From Microbacterium sp. LWS13-1.2 (GTDB lineage Bacteria; Actinomycetota; Actinomycetes; Actinomycetales; Microbacteriaceae), in NCBI RefSeq assembly GCF_040144835.1, contig NZ_CP151632.1:2294001-2358000 (forward strand): 64,000 nucleotides of DNA, in the 5' to 3' direction. The notes under the pieces were generated by a model. The model made no database searches and was not told the DNA's origin. It saw only the letters and a list, made by a program, of their open reading frames with translations. The position numbers and the translations under genes were made by a program. This document shows, piece by piece, positions 44,468 to 52,534 of the stretch. Every line of letters starts with the position of its first letter. The first letter of the stretch is position 1.

Positions 44468-45229
44468 TTACTTCGGTGCCATCCGGATGGCACCGTCGAG
44501 GCGGATGGTCTCGCCGTTGAGGTAGCCGTTGTCGACGATCGACATCACCAGCCGCGCGTACTCGTCGGGCTTGCCGAGTCGCTGCGGGTACGGCACCTGC
44601 TCGCCGAGCGAGTCCTGGGCGGCCTGCGGGAGTCCCATGAGCATCGGGGTCTCCATGATGCCCGGGGCGATCGTCACGACGCGGATGCCGTAGCGCGCGA
44701 GCTCGCGCGCGATCGGCAGCGTCATCGCGTGCACGCCGCCCTTCGATGCGGCATACGCGGGCTGGCCGATCTGCCCGTCGAACGCCGCGACGCTCGCGGT
44801 GCTGACGATGACGCCGCGGTCACCGTCGGCGGTCGGCTCCGTCTTCGCGATCGCGGCGGAGGCCTGCGCGATGACGTTGTACGTGCCGATGAGGTTGACG
44901 CGCACGATGCGCTCGAACCCCTCCAGCGGCGACGGGCTGCCGTCGCGGTCAAGGACCTTCGCGGGCGGCGCGATGCCGGCGCAGTTCACCACGACGCGGA
45001 GGGGACCGGATGCCGCGGCCGTCGCGACCGCGGCGGCCACCTGCTCCGCGTCCGTGACGTCGGCCGGCGCGAACGCTCCCCCGAGCTCTGCGGCGATATC
45101 GGCGCCGGCGGAGGACGGCAGGTCGACGATCGTCACGGCAGCGCCGGCTGCGGCGAGGCGGCGGGCGGTCGCGAGACCGAGGCCGCTCGCGCCACCGGTG
45201 ACGAGCGCGGAGGCACCCGTGAGGTCCAT
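44468..45229 (-). CDS. SDR, 3-hydroxyacyl-CoA dehydrogenase type II (HSD10-like)
   Basis: A 253-residue SDR: TGGASGLGLATARRLAAAG cofactor motif, NCAGIAPP, VSTASVAAFDGQIGQPAYAASKGGV with Tyr-x-x-x-Lys, and the C-terminal APGIMETPML. The sequence from YDGQIGQPAYAASK onward resembles mitochondrial 17-beta-HSD10, which oxidises 3-hydroxy-2-methylacyl-CoA and related substrates. It is the first gene of the three-gene acyl-CoA cluster, preceded by GGAGAATCC. Confidence 0.88.
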   Translation of the reverse strand: MDLTGASALVTGGASGLGLATARRLAAAGAAVTIVDLPSSAGADIAAELGGAFAPADVTDAEQVAAAVATAAASGPLRVVVNCAGIAPPAKVLDRDGSPSPLEGFERIVRVNLIGTYNVIAQASAAIAKTEPTADGDRGVIVSTASVAAFDGQIGQPAYAASKGGVHAMTLPIARELARYGIRVVTIAPGIMETPMLMGLPQAAQDSLGEQVPYPQRLGKPDEYARLVMSIVDNGYLNGETIRLDGAIRMAPK

Positions 45230-45341
45230 GGATTCTCCTTCGAAGTCCGGATGCTGCGGAACCGCGTATCAGCATACGCGGGACTGAGTCCCAGGTCATG
45301 CCGGGCGGCGCACGACCCAGGCTAGTCGTGCCGCCACACGG

Positions 45342-45860
45342 TCACTCGATGAGCGGCCTCCGCACCCGTACCAGCGTGGCGATGCGATCGAGGAGTTCCG
45401 CGGGGCGCGCCAGCAGCACGCGCGCCTCGGGCCGATCGGTGAGGTACTCGGCCAGTCGTGTGGTCGCACGCGCCTCGGCGCGACGGTACCCCGAGAGATA
45501 GTGCTGAGTGACGCCCCATTCGATGTCGGCGCCGGCGGTGCCGACGCGCACCGGGAAGGTCGGCGTCTCGGCTCCCTCGACGAACGAGCCGCCGCCGCTG
45601 AGGAGCCCCTCCAGCAGCGGTCCGACGGAGTCGCCGATCGCAGGGTGGGGCCACAGCGTCGTCGGCGGCTGCACCGTGAGCAGGCGCACCGCGTCCCACG
45701 GCATGAAGCCGCCCGGCGAGTCCCCCAGCCAGGGCGCAAGTCCGCCGGGGGTCAACCGCACATGCCGGGCTGCGGCATCGCCGATCGCCAGCGCCGCCTC
45801 CGGCCCCTCAAGAGCCGTGAGCGGTCCTCGGCGGCGCGTGACACGTGTGGTGGCGGACAT
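45342..45860 (-). CDS. Hypothetical protein
   Basis: A 172-residue reading frame with consistent GC-rich third positions, starting MSATTRVTRRRGPLTAL. It contains VRLLTVQPPTTLWPHPAIGD and WGVTQHYLSGYRRAEARATTRLAEYL, with no membrane segment, signal peptide or recognised motif. It lies alone between the SDR cluster and the divergent phosphotransferase gene. I do not recognise the family. Confidence 0.6.
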   Translation of the reverse strand: MSATTRVTRRRGPLTALEGPEAALAIGDAAARHVRLTPGGLAPWLGDSPGGFMPWDAVRLLTVQPPTTLWPHPAIGDSVGPLLEGLLSGGGSFVEGAETPTFPVRVGTAGADIEWGVTQHYLSGYRRAEARATTRLAEYLTDRPEARVLLARPAELLDRIATLVRVRRPLIE

Positions 45861-45916
45861 GACCTCATCCCATCATGCGGCCGGCGCACGCTCCGCCGCT
45901 CAAGTGAATCCCTTCC

Positions 45917-45969
45917 CGCTCGCCTGTCACAAACGGTCCGCTCGGACCCCGAAACGTGACGGGAGAGCG
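45917..45969. repeat. 53-bp intergenic palindrome, copy 2
   Basis: CGCTCGCCTGTCAC (45917-45930) and GTGACGGGAGAGCG (45956-45969) are the ends of a 53-bp element matching the length, arm sequence and layout of the one at 32998-33050, with a more diverged centre. It lies between divergently transcribed genes, where a terminator would not be needed, which supports a mobile or structural repeat. Confidence 0.75.
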
Positions 45970-45996
45970 GAACCGGCAAGCGGGCAGGATGGGAGC

Positions 45997-46722
45997 GTGT
46001 CGATCCCCGCCGAACCCGTGGCCGTGTCCGAGACCGTCGTGCGGCTCGCGCGCGGCGCCGCGCTCACGCCGGTCTGGCGGAACGACTACGGCGGCGTGAC
46101 GTTCCGCACCGACGACGGCCGCTTCATCAAGCACGGTCCGCGCAATGCCGAGACGTCGTTCGCCGGCGAGGCCGCGCGCCTGGCGTGGGCGCAGCCGCAC
46201 GCACGGGTGCCGCTCCTGCTCGAGGTCGGCGGCGACGACAGCCACGAGTACCTCGTGACGGCGGCGCTCCCGGGGCTCTCCGCCGTCGACGCGCGCTGGG
46301 TCGCCGAGCCCGCCACCGCCGTCCGCGCCGTCGGCGAGGGCCTGCGTGCCCTGCACGACGCGCTGCCGGTCGCCGACTGTCCGTTCGACTGGCACGTGCG
46401 CTCCCGCATCGCGAACGCGACGGGCCGCGGCATCCGCGTTCCCGATGCCCTGCGCGAGCCGCCGCCGGTCGACCGGCTCGTGGTCTGCCATGCCGACGCC
46501 TGCTGCCCCAACACGCTCATCGGCGACGACGGCCGCTGGAGCGGGCATGTCGACTTCGGAGCACTCGGCCTCGCCGACCGCTGGGCCGACATCGCCGTGG
46601 CGTCGATGTCGACGGCGTGGAACTATGGCGAGGGATGGGAGGACGCCCTCATCGAGGCGTACGGTGTCGAGCCCGACCGCGCGCGCCTGTCGTACTACCG
46701 AGAGCTGTGGAACGCGACATGA
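45997..46722 (+). CDS. Aminoglycoside 3'-phosphotransferase-like kinase
   Basis: A 241-residue APH-fold protein. The Brenner motif is VCHADACCPNTLI (catalytic Asp), followed by the DFG-equivalent HVDFGALGLADRWADIAVAS, both as in APH(3'). The N-lobe Lys lies in RFIKHGPRNAE. The GTG start follows GGGAG. The protein is shorter than clinical APH(3') enzymes (~265) at the N-terminus. It may phosphorylate an aminoglycoside, macrolide or a housekeeping metabolite; sequence does not decide. It overlaps the next gene by 4 bp. Confidence 0.82.
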   Translation: MSIPAEPVAVSETVVRLARGAALTPVWRNDYGGVTFRTDDGRFIKHGPRNAETSFAGEAARLAWAQPHARVPLLLEVGGDDSHEYLVTAALPGLSAVDARWVAEPATAVRAVGEGLRALHDALPVADCPFDWHVRSRIANATGRGIRVPDALREPPPVDRLVVCHADACCPNTLIGDDGRWSGHVDFGALGLADRWADIAVASMSTAWNYGEGWEDALIEAYGVEPDRARLSYYRELWNAT

Positions 46723-47225
46723 CCGAGATCACCGGCAACGTCTGCAAGATCGACGGCCATCCGAACCTCGTGATCCTGCGGCGCTTCCGCGCGACCGCCG
46801 ACGAGATCTGGCGCGAGCTCACCGAGTCGGCGCGGCTCGAGCGCTGGATCGGCCGGTGGGACGGCGACCCGTCGAGCGGGCACGTCACGTTCTCCATGAC
46901 GGCGGAGGCCGAGGATGCTGCGGGTGAGGAGTACACGATCCTCGAGTGCGACCGGCCCCGGCGCTTCGCCGGCGACACGTCGGCGGCCGGAGGTGCCTGG
47001 CATCTGTGGTTCGAGCTCGCCGAGGAGGCGCCGGGCGACACGATCCTCACGTTCGGCCAGCGACTGAACCCGGGCGAGGACGTCGGCTCGATCGGTCCGG
47101 GCTGGGAGTACTACCTCGACCGGCTCGTCGCCGCGCAGGCCGGTCTCGACGCCGGCACCGTCTCGTGGGACGACTACTTCCCCGCCCTGCAGCCCGCCTA
47201 CGAGCGGCTCGTCGCCGCCGACTGA
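46719..47225 (+). CDS. SRPBCC/AHSA1-type START-like protein
   Basis: A 168-residue helix-grip protein. VILRRFRATADEIWRELTESARLERWIGRWDGDP is the usual AHSA1 N-terminus, and the C-terminal GPGWEYYLDRLVAAQ helix is family-typical. Members bind hydrophobic ligands or act in stress response; function here is unknown. It starts in an ATGA overlap with the kinase gene and is the last gene before a repeat-rich intergenic stretch. Confidence 0.85.
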   Translation: MTEITGNVCKIDGHPNLVILRRFRATADEIWRELTESARLERWIGRWDGDPSSGHVTFSMTAEAEDAAGEEYTILECDRPRRFAGDTSAAGGAWHLWFELAEEAPGDTILTFGQRLNPGEDVGSIGPGWEYYLDRLVAAQAGLDAGTVSWDDYFPALQPAYERLVAAD

Positions 47226-47266
47226 CGCGGCGCACCGCGCTCGCCCGTCGTCCGGGCCTTTCGTCT

Positions 47267-47395
47267 CTGCGTTTCGACTCGCAAGCTCGCTCAATGACCG
47301 GGGGAAGGGCTCCGGTCGTTGAGCGAGGAGCTCCAGCGACCCCGGGGGGCTCCGGTCGTTGAGCGAGGGAGCGCCAGCGACCGAGACGAAACGCG
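47267..47395. repeat. TCGTTGAGCGAG-family composite with a 40-bp tandem
   Basis: CTCGCTCAATGACCGG at the left is inverted relative to CCGGTCGTTGAGCGAG at 47312-47327 and 47352-47367, which are direct repeats 40 bp apart. The right end GACGAAACGCG is the complement of the CGCGTTTCGTC found in the prpB-prpC and rlmN elements. So one inverted unit appears to have gained a partial duplication. Confidence 0.75.
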
Positions 47396-47450
47396 CCGAA
47401 CCTCGCCGCAGCGCCGCTCCGAGTGAGGCGTGCGGCGCGCACGTTCAGCA

Positions 47451-47583
47451 GTCCGGCAAACGCCGGTTCCGGCATCCCGGAACCCGCGAAACCTGGACCT
47501 CACCGCGCCGGCGTCGGCACGCGCGCGCGGTGCGGTCCGGAAAGCGCAGCATCCGGCATCCCAGAAACCGCGGAACCTGGACC
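47451..47583. repeat. 49-bp direct repeat, two copies 84 bp apart
   Basis: Copies 47451-47499 and 47535-47583 match at 41 of 49 positions, each containing TCCGGCATCCC and ending ACCTGGACC. They end 17 bp before the ecfT stop. No palindromic symmetry or coding frame was seen. Confidence 0.75.
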
Positions 47584-47600
47584 GCAGGAGCCGGCGCGAC

Positions 47601-48407
47601 TCAGGACCACACGAACCGGAACGTGCCGGCGGCGACCGCGGCGGCGATCGCCACGGCCATGATCGCGGCGGCGCCGAGCAGCGCCACCAGGTCGCGGGGG
47701 TGGAGCCGCGAGGGACGTGACCACGTGCGCGGGATGCCGGAGCCGAAGCCGCGCGCCTCCATCGCCATCGCGAGCTTGGTGCCGCGCCTCACGGCGAACA
47801 CGAGCAGCACGAACGCCATGGAGAAGAAGCGCCGGATCGCGCCGCCGTCGCCCACCCCGCGCGCGCGGCGCGCGAGGCCCATGCTGCGCCAGTCGTCGAG
47901 GAAGAGGCCCAGCGTGCGCGTGCCGGCGAGCACCCCGAGCACGAAGCGGCTCGGCAGCTTCGCGACCTGCGCGAGCGCGTCGGCGAGCTCGGTGGGGTCG
48001 GTGCGGCCGAACAGCAGGATCGTCGGCAGGGCGAGCGCGAGCACGCGCAGGCACACCGCGACGGCGAGAGCGATCGAGTCGTCGCTGATCGTGGCGTACC
48101 AGAACGACCAGTAGACCGTTCCGCCCGGCTCGGCATACAGCAGCATGCTGATGCCCGCGACGGGGGCGAAGACGAGGATCGGCAGCATCCGCTTCAGTAC
48201 GGTCATGGCTCCGAGACCGGTCAGCGGGATGCAGGTGAGCTGCAGCGCGATCGCCACGAGGGCGCTCGTCACGTCGATCGACGCGAGCAGCGGCACCGAC
48301 AGCAGCAGCGCGAGCACGATCTTGGTCACCGGGTTGACGCCGTCGAGCCAGGCCGCCCGTTCGGCACCGACGTCATGCGCGTCGGTACGGGCGTCGACGG
48401 CGGTCAC
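47601..48407 (-). CDS. ecfT: ECF transporter transmembrane subunit EcfT (YkoC-like)
   Basis: A 268-residue membrane protein of the CbiQ/EcfT family. It has five hydrophobic segments, VTKIVLALLLSVPLLASI near the start, and the coupling region containing two Ala-Arg-Arg-type motifs: MGLARRARGVGDGG and AMEARGFGSG, the latter being the hallmark AMxARG. It couples ATP hydrolysis by the dual ATPase to toppling of the substrate-binding subunit. The GTG start overlaps the ATPase stop. Confidence 0.92.
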   Translation of the reverse strand: MTAVDARTDAHDVGAERAAWLDGVNPVTKIVLALLLSVPLLASIDVTSALVAIALQLTCIPLTGLGAMTVLKRMLPILVFAPVAGISMLLYAEPGGTVYWSFWYATISDDSIALAVAVCLRVLALALPTILLFGRTDPTELADALAQVAKLPSRFVLGVLAGTRTLGLFLDDWRSMGLARRARGVGDGGAIRRFFSMAFVLLVFAVRRGTKLAMAMEARGFGSGIPRTWSRPSRLHPRDLVALLGAAAIMAVAIAAAVAAGTFRFVWS

Positions 48408-49921
48408 GACCGCACCCCCACCGGCCGCGATCGCCCGGGTGCGCCGGACGGGGCCTCCGGGACTGAGGGCCCCGCACCGAGATCGATGCGGTGGCCGCCG
48501 AGATGGTGCAGCACGTCTTCGTCGTGCGTGACGGCGACGACGGTCGTGCCGGCGGCGATCTCGGACTGCAGCAGTTGCACGAGCTCGATCCAGCCGCGGC
48601 GGTCCTGGCCGAACGTCGGCTCGTCGAGCACGATGACGGGCGGTGCGTCGGCGAGCACGGTCGCGACCGAGAGCCGGCGCTTCTGTCCCCCCGACAGCGT
48701 GAAGGGGTTCGCGGCGGCGAGCGGCGCGAGGTGCAGTCGCTCGAGCAGCTCGTCGACGATCAGGCCGACGGCGTCCGCGGCCGCGCCGCGCGAGCGCGGC
48801 CCGATCGCGAGCTCGTCGCGCACGGTCGAGGCGAGGAACTGATGCTCCGGCTCCTGGAACACTGTGCCGATGCGGGTCAGCAGCTCGCGCGAGGACCACC
48901 GCGACGGGCGGCGGCCCGAGCGGCCCGCGAGCTCCGGCGCCGCGACGACCTCGCCCGCCGCCTCGGGCAGGAGCCCCGCGAGCGTCAGCGCGAGGGTGGA
49001 CTTGCCGGCGCCGTTGGGCCCGGTGATCACCGTCGCCGCCCCGCGCGGCACGCTGAGATCCAGCCCCGCCCGCACGACGGTGCGGCCATCGCGGGAGATC
49101 GAGAGAGCGGATGCCGCCACCGCCGCGGCGGCGCCGGCCGGCGCCGCGGGCAGGACGGGCAGGTCGACGGGGCGACCCGGCACCCACACGCCCGCGGCGG
49201 CGAGCTCCGCACCGTGACGGGCGAACACCTCGGCCGGAGTGCCATCGGCGAGGAGGCCGCCGTCGGCGCCGACGACGAGCACACGGTCCATCAGGTCGGC
49301 CCAGACGGCCGTGCGGTGCTCGATCACCAGGAGCGTCGCCCCCGTCTCGGCGAGAGCGTGCTCGATGCTCGCGCGCACCTCGCGGACGCCGTCGGGATCG
49401 AGATTCGCGGTCGGCTCGTCGAGCAGCAGCACACCGGGTCGCATCGCGAGCACGCCGGCGAGCGCGAGCCGCTGCTTCTGCCCGCCCGACAGCGCCTTCG
49501 TCGGCCGCGCGAGCGGGACGTCGAGCCCGACGGCCTCGAGCGCCTCGGCGACGCGGGCGGGGATCTCGGCCGCCGGCACCCCGAGGTTCTCGCAGCCGAA
49601 GGCCACGTCGTCGCCGACCTTCGACAGCACGACGCCCGAATCGGGATCCTGCAGCACGAGGCCGACGCGCCCGCGGTGGGCTTCCGGCCGCTCGCCGTCG
49701 ATCAGCAGCGATCCCGTCTCATCGCCCTCGTCGGCCCCGCCGAGCAGGCCCGCCATGCCGGCGAGGAGCGTCGACTTGCCGGCACCCGAGGCACCGAGCA
49801 GCAGCACGCGCTCCCCCGGCTCGATCGTGAACGACACGTCGCGGACGGCGGGCGCGCGCCGGCCTGCGTAGCGCCATCCCCAGCCGTCCGCCGTGAGGCG
49901 GGCCGGACGGGTCGAGGCCAT
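48404..49921 (-). CDS. ECF transporter dual ATPase (fused EcfA/EcfA', YkoD-like)
   Basis: A 505-residue tandem fusion of two ATPase domains. Domain 1 has GASGAGKST, LSGGQKQRLALAGVL and VLLLDEPTANLD; domain 2 has GPNGAGKST, LSGGQKRRLSVATVL and VIVLDEPTFGQD. The inter-domain linker is Ala/Pro-rich (VPGRPVDLPVLPAAPAG). Both sites look functional. It lies 2 bp after the YkoE-like gene and overlaps ecfT. Confidence 0.93.
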   Translation of the reverse strand: MASTRPARLTADGWGWRYAGRRAPAVRDVSFTIEPGERVLLLGASGAGKSTLLAGMAGLLGGADEGDETGSLLIDGERPEAHRGRVGLVLQDPDSGVVLSKVGDDVAFGCENLGVPAAEIPARVAEALEAVGLDVPLARPTKALSGGQKQRLALAGVLAMRPGVLLLDEPTANLDPDGVREVRASIEHALAETGATLLVIEHRTAVWADLMDRVLVVGADGGLLADGTPAEVFARHGAELAAAGVWVPGRPVDLPVLPAAPAGAAAAVAASALSISRDGRTVVRAGLDLSVPRGAATVITGPNGAGKSTLALTLAGLLPEAAGEVVAAPELAGRSGRRPSRWSSRELLTRIGTVFQEPEHQFLASTVRDELAIGPRSRGAAADAVGLIVDELLERLHLAPLAAANPFTLSGGQKRRLSVATVLADAPPVIVLDEPTFGQDRRGWIELVQLLQSEIAAGTTVVAVTHDEDVLHHLGGHRIDLGAGPSVPEAPSGAPGRSRPVGVRS

Positions 49922-49923
49922 CG

Positions 49924-50568
49924 TCAGACCTCGCGGCGCGCTTCGCGTCCTGCCGCGAAGCTGTTGAGGGCGCCGGTGGCGGCGAGCCCCCGGACGGCGA
50001 GCCAGCCGACGACACCCGCGAGCACGGCACCCGAGACGACGAGCGAGACGAGGTAGATGACGTTGAACTCGAGCGTCTTCAGGATGTTCGGCGAGCTGCC
50101 GTAGAACAGCTCGAACACCCAGGCGCCGGCGGCGGCGCCCGCACCGGCCAGCATCGCGACAGGCAGGGTGAAACGGCGGTAGAGGAAGAGGGCGAAGATC
50201 AGCTCGGCGCCGAGACCCTGGACCAGGCCCGACAGCAGGGTGGACACGCCCCACACGTTGCCGATGAGCATCGACACGATCGCTGCGATCACCTCGACGA
50301 GGAGTGCCGCACCGGGCTTGCGGATGACGAGACCGCCGATGACGCCGCCGATCAGCCAGATGCCGACGGCGAGTCCGCCGAGGCCGGGCGTCAGGCCGTC
50401 CATGGCGATGAACCAGGCGTAGCCGACGGTGTTCCAGGCCCAGAAGACGAGGCCGGTGGCGACGCCGAGCACCGCGGCGACGACGATGTCGACGACTCGC
50501 CAACGCAGGCTGCGGGGGCCCGAAGGGGTGGCCGCAACGGGGGTGGATGCGGACGCGGACGTGTGCAT
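49924..50568 (-). CDS. ykoE: ECF substrate-binding subunit, YkoE family (thiamine precursor)
   Basis: A 214-residue membrane protein with about six hydrophobic helices, starting MHTSASASTPVAATPSG. WNTVGYAWFIAMDGLTPGLGGLAVGIWLIGG and VWGVSTLLSGLVQGLGAELIFALF match the YkoE group. Linked EcfA and EcfT genes and a TPP riboswitch upstream indicate uptake of thiamine or its hydroxymethylpyrimidine precursor. A GGGAGGAG site precedes the ATG and lies at the 3' edge of the riboswitch. Confidence 0.92.
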   Translation of the reverse strand: MHTSASASTPVAATPSGPRSLRWRVVDIVVAAVLGVATGLVFWAWNTVGYAWFIAMDGLTPGLGGLAVGIWLIGGVIGGLVIRKPGAALLVEVIAAIVSMLIGNVWGVSTLLSGLVQGLGAELIFALFLYRRFTLPVAMLAGAGAAAGAWVFELFYGSSPNILKTLEFNVIYLVSLVVSGAVLAGVVGWLAVRGLAATGALNSFAAGREARREV

Positions 50569-50574
50569 GTGAAC

Positions 50575-50661
50575 TCCTCCCTGCGCCGGCATGATCCGGA
50601 TCAGGTTCGACGGTCGAAGCGTGGATCGCTTCCTCTCAGCCCGGCTCACCGGACTCCCGTG
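50575..50661 (-). ncRNA. TPP riboswitch (THI element)
   Basis: Read on the minus strand, GGGCTGAGAGG (pyrimidine-sensor loop) is followed by ACC, AACCTGATCCGGATCATGCC and GCGCAGGGA, the conserved core of the thiamine pyrophosphate riboswitch. It ends within the ykoE ribosome-binding site (GGGAGGAG), so TPP binding probably blocks translation initiation of the ECF genes. A -10-like TATACT (plus 50674-50679) sits just upstream. Confidence 0.95.
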
Positions 50662-50707
50662 GTTATGGCGTTGAGTATACCGCCGCGATGACGGGTATTT
50701 TGAGGGG

Positions 50708-52492
50708 GTGACTCCGGACGACACACCCGTGCCCACGCGTCGCGCGCGTCGGGCGCAGACCGGTGCCGTGCCGACCCCGGCTTCGGCCGGTGCCCCGGAA
50801 GGCGGCATCCTGACCGTCGCCACCGGTCAGACTGTCCACACGCCCCCTCCGCTCGCCGCTGGCGCGTCGGGCGGAGCCTCCGGGCGCGTGGGCCCACTCG
50901 TGCACCCGGGCAGCACCACCGCCCCCGGAGACGTGCCCACCGTCGCGCCCACCATCGCCACGGTGCCGCTCGGCGACAGCCCGACGGCGATCGCGCCGAC
51001 GATTCCCCTGTTCGATTCGGACGCGCAGACGGGGCCCGTCATCCCCGGACTCGTTCCCGAGCCGTCGGTCCCCGTCGCCACCTGGGATCCCGCGGGCCAC
51101 GACGCGCTCGCCGACGTCCCGGTCGCCGAGGATTCGCGCCCCGCGGCGGGCGGCGGACGAACCGCCCTCGCGTGGGTCGATGAGACGGCCGTGGGCCTCG
51201 GCGCCGCCCCCGGCGATCTGACCGCCGCGGCCACCCCCTACGTCACGGTCGACGCCGACCTGCTCTCCGACGCGCCGCGGCGCTCGCCGCTGCGCGCCGG
51301 CGTCGTGGTTCCCACCCTCGCGATCGCGGCCGTGCTCGGCGCGTATGCGGGGACGACGCTGCTGTGGCCGCTGCACGCCGTCGCACCCACGGTCACCGCC
51401 ATGGAGGTCCAGCCGGTCGCGGCGCCTGCCGCGGCGCCGGTGTGGCCCGCTCAGGGCAGCGCCGCCGAAGCGGTCGGAGGCATCTCGGGGACACTGGCCA
51501 CGACGGCGGATCCCGACTCCATCGCCAGCATCACCAAGCTCGTGACCGCCCTGGTCGTCCTCGAGGAGATGCCGCTCGCGCTCGGCGAGCAGGGTCCCGA
51601 GTACCGCTTCACCTCGGCGGATCGCTCCCGCTATTGGCAGTACCTCAGCAACGGCGAGTCCGCGCTGAACGTGCCCGCCGGCGGCTCGCTCACCGAGTAC
51701 CAGATGCTCGAGGGCATGCTGGTCGGCTCGGCGAACAACTACGCCGACCGCCTGGCGCAGAGCATCTGGCCATCGGATGCCGTCTTCGCCTCGGCGGCCT
51801 CGTCCTGGCTCTCCACGCACGGCGTCCCCGGTGTGACCGTCTACGAGCCGACGGGGATGGACCCGCGCAACACCGCGAGCCCCGAGGCCCTCGTCGTGCT
51901 CGCGCAGAAGGCCCTCGCGAACCCGGTGATCGCCGAGATCGTCGCGAAGCAGTCCGTCGACCTGCCCGGTGCCGGCCTCGTCGAGAACACCAACGGGCTG
52001 CTCGCCGACCCGGGTGTCGTGGGCCTGAAGACCGGGACGCTCGACTCCTGGAACCTGCTGTCGGCGAAGGACGTCACGATCGGCGACACGACGGTGCGCC
52101 TCTACGCGTCGGTGCTCGGACAGCCCGACGATGAGAGCCGTCTCACCGCCTCCCGCGCGCTGTACGCGCAGCTCGAGACCGAGCTGCAGCTGAAGCCCTC
52201 GGTGACGGCGAACACCGTCGCCGGACAGGTCGAGACCCTGTGGGGCGACGAGGTGGACATCGTGACCTCGGGCGACGCGTCGGTGGTCCTGTGGAACGGC
52301 GGCAGCGGCACCGTCGCCACGACCTACCACCTCGGCGAGAGCCGCGATGCAGGCGACGCGGTCGGCTCCCTCAGCGTGACCGGACCGCTCAACGACACCA
52401 CGGTCGACCTGCAGCTCGCCGCCGACATCACCGACCCGTCGCCGTGGTGGCGGCTGACGCACCCGCTGGACCTGTTCGGCCTCAACGGCTGA
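50708..52492 (+). CDS. D-alanyl-D-alanine carboxypeptidase (PBP5-type) with long disordered N-terminus
   Basis: A 594-residue protein starting at GTG. Residues 1-195 are Pro/Ala/Thr/Gly-rich and probably cytosolic, a single transmembrane helix (~196-225) follows, and the rest is a serine peptidase domain with Ser274-x-x-Lys277 in SITK, Ser341-x-Asn343 in SANN and Lys441-Thr-Gly in KTG. It trims peptidoglycan stem peptides. The usual C-terminal anchor is absent; the anchor is N-terminal. It diverges from the TPP riboswitch promoter. Confidence 0.9.
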   Translation: MTPDDTPVPTRRARRAQTGAVPTPASAGAPEGGILTVATGQTVHTPPPLAAGASGGASGRVGPLVHPGSTTAPGDVPTVAPTIATVPLGDSPTAIAPTIPLFDSDAQTGPVIPGLVPEPSVPVATWDPAGHDALADVPVAEDSRPAAGGGRTALAWVDETAVGLGAAPGDLTAAATPYVTVDADLLSDAPRRSPLRAGVVVPTLAIAAVLGAYAGTTLLWPLHAVAPTVTAMEVQPVAAPAAAPVWPAQGSAAEAVGGISGTLATTADPDSIASITKLVTALVVLEEMPLALGEQGPEYRFTSADRSRYWQYLSNGESALNVPAGGSLTEYQMLEGMLVGSANNYADRLAQSIWPSDAVFASAASSWLSTHGVPGVTVYEPTGMDPRNTASPEALVVLAQKALANPVIAEIVAKQSVDLPGAGLVENTNGLLADPGVVGLKTGTLDSWNLLSAKDVTIGDTTVRLYASVLGQPDDESRLTASRALYAQLETELQLKPSVTANTVAGQVETLWGDEVDIVTSGDASVVLWNGGSGTVATTYHLGESRDAGDAVGSLSVTGPLNDTTVDLQLAADITDPSPWWRLTHPLDLFGLNG

Positions 52493-52534
52493 GACCACCG
52501 CCGTTCACCCGGCGCGCGGTCAGCCTGAGGAAGG

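Larger units (their letters stand above)
47226..47600. other. Repeat-filled intergenic region
   Basis: Between convergent SRPBCC and ecfT genes, 375 bp carry no credible gene. It holds the TCGTTGAGCGAG-family elements (47267-47395) and a 49-bp direct repeat pair (47451-47583). No T-tract terminator is evident. Confidence 0.75.
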
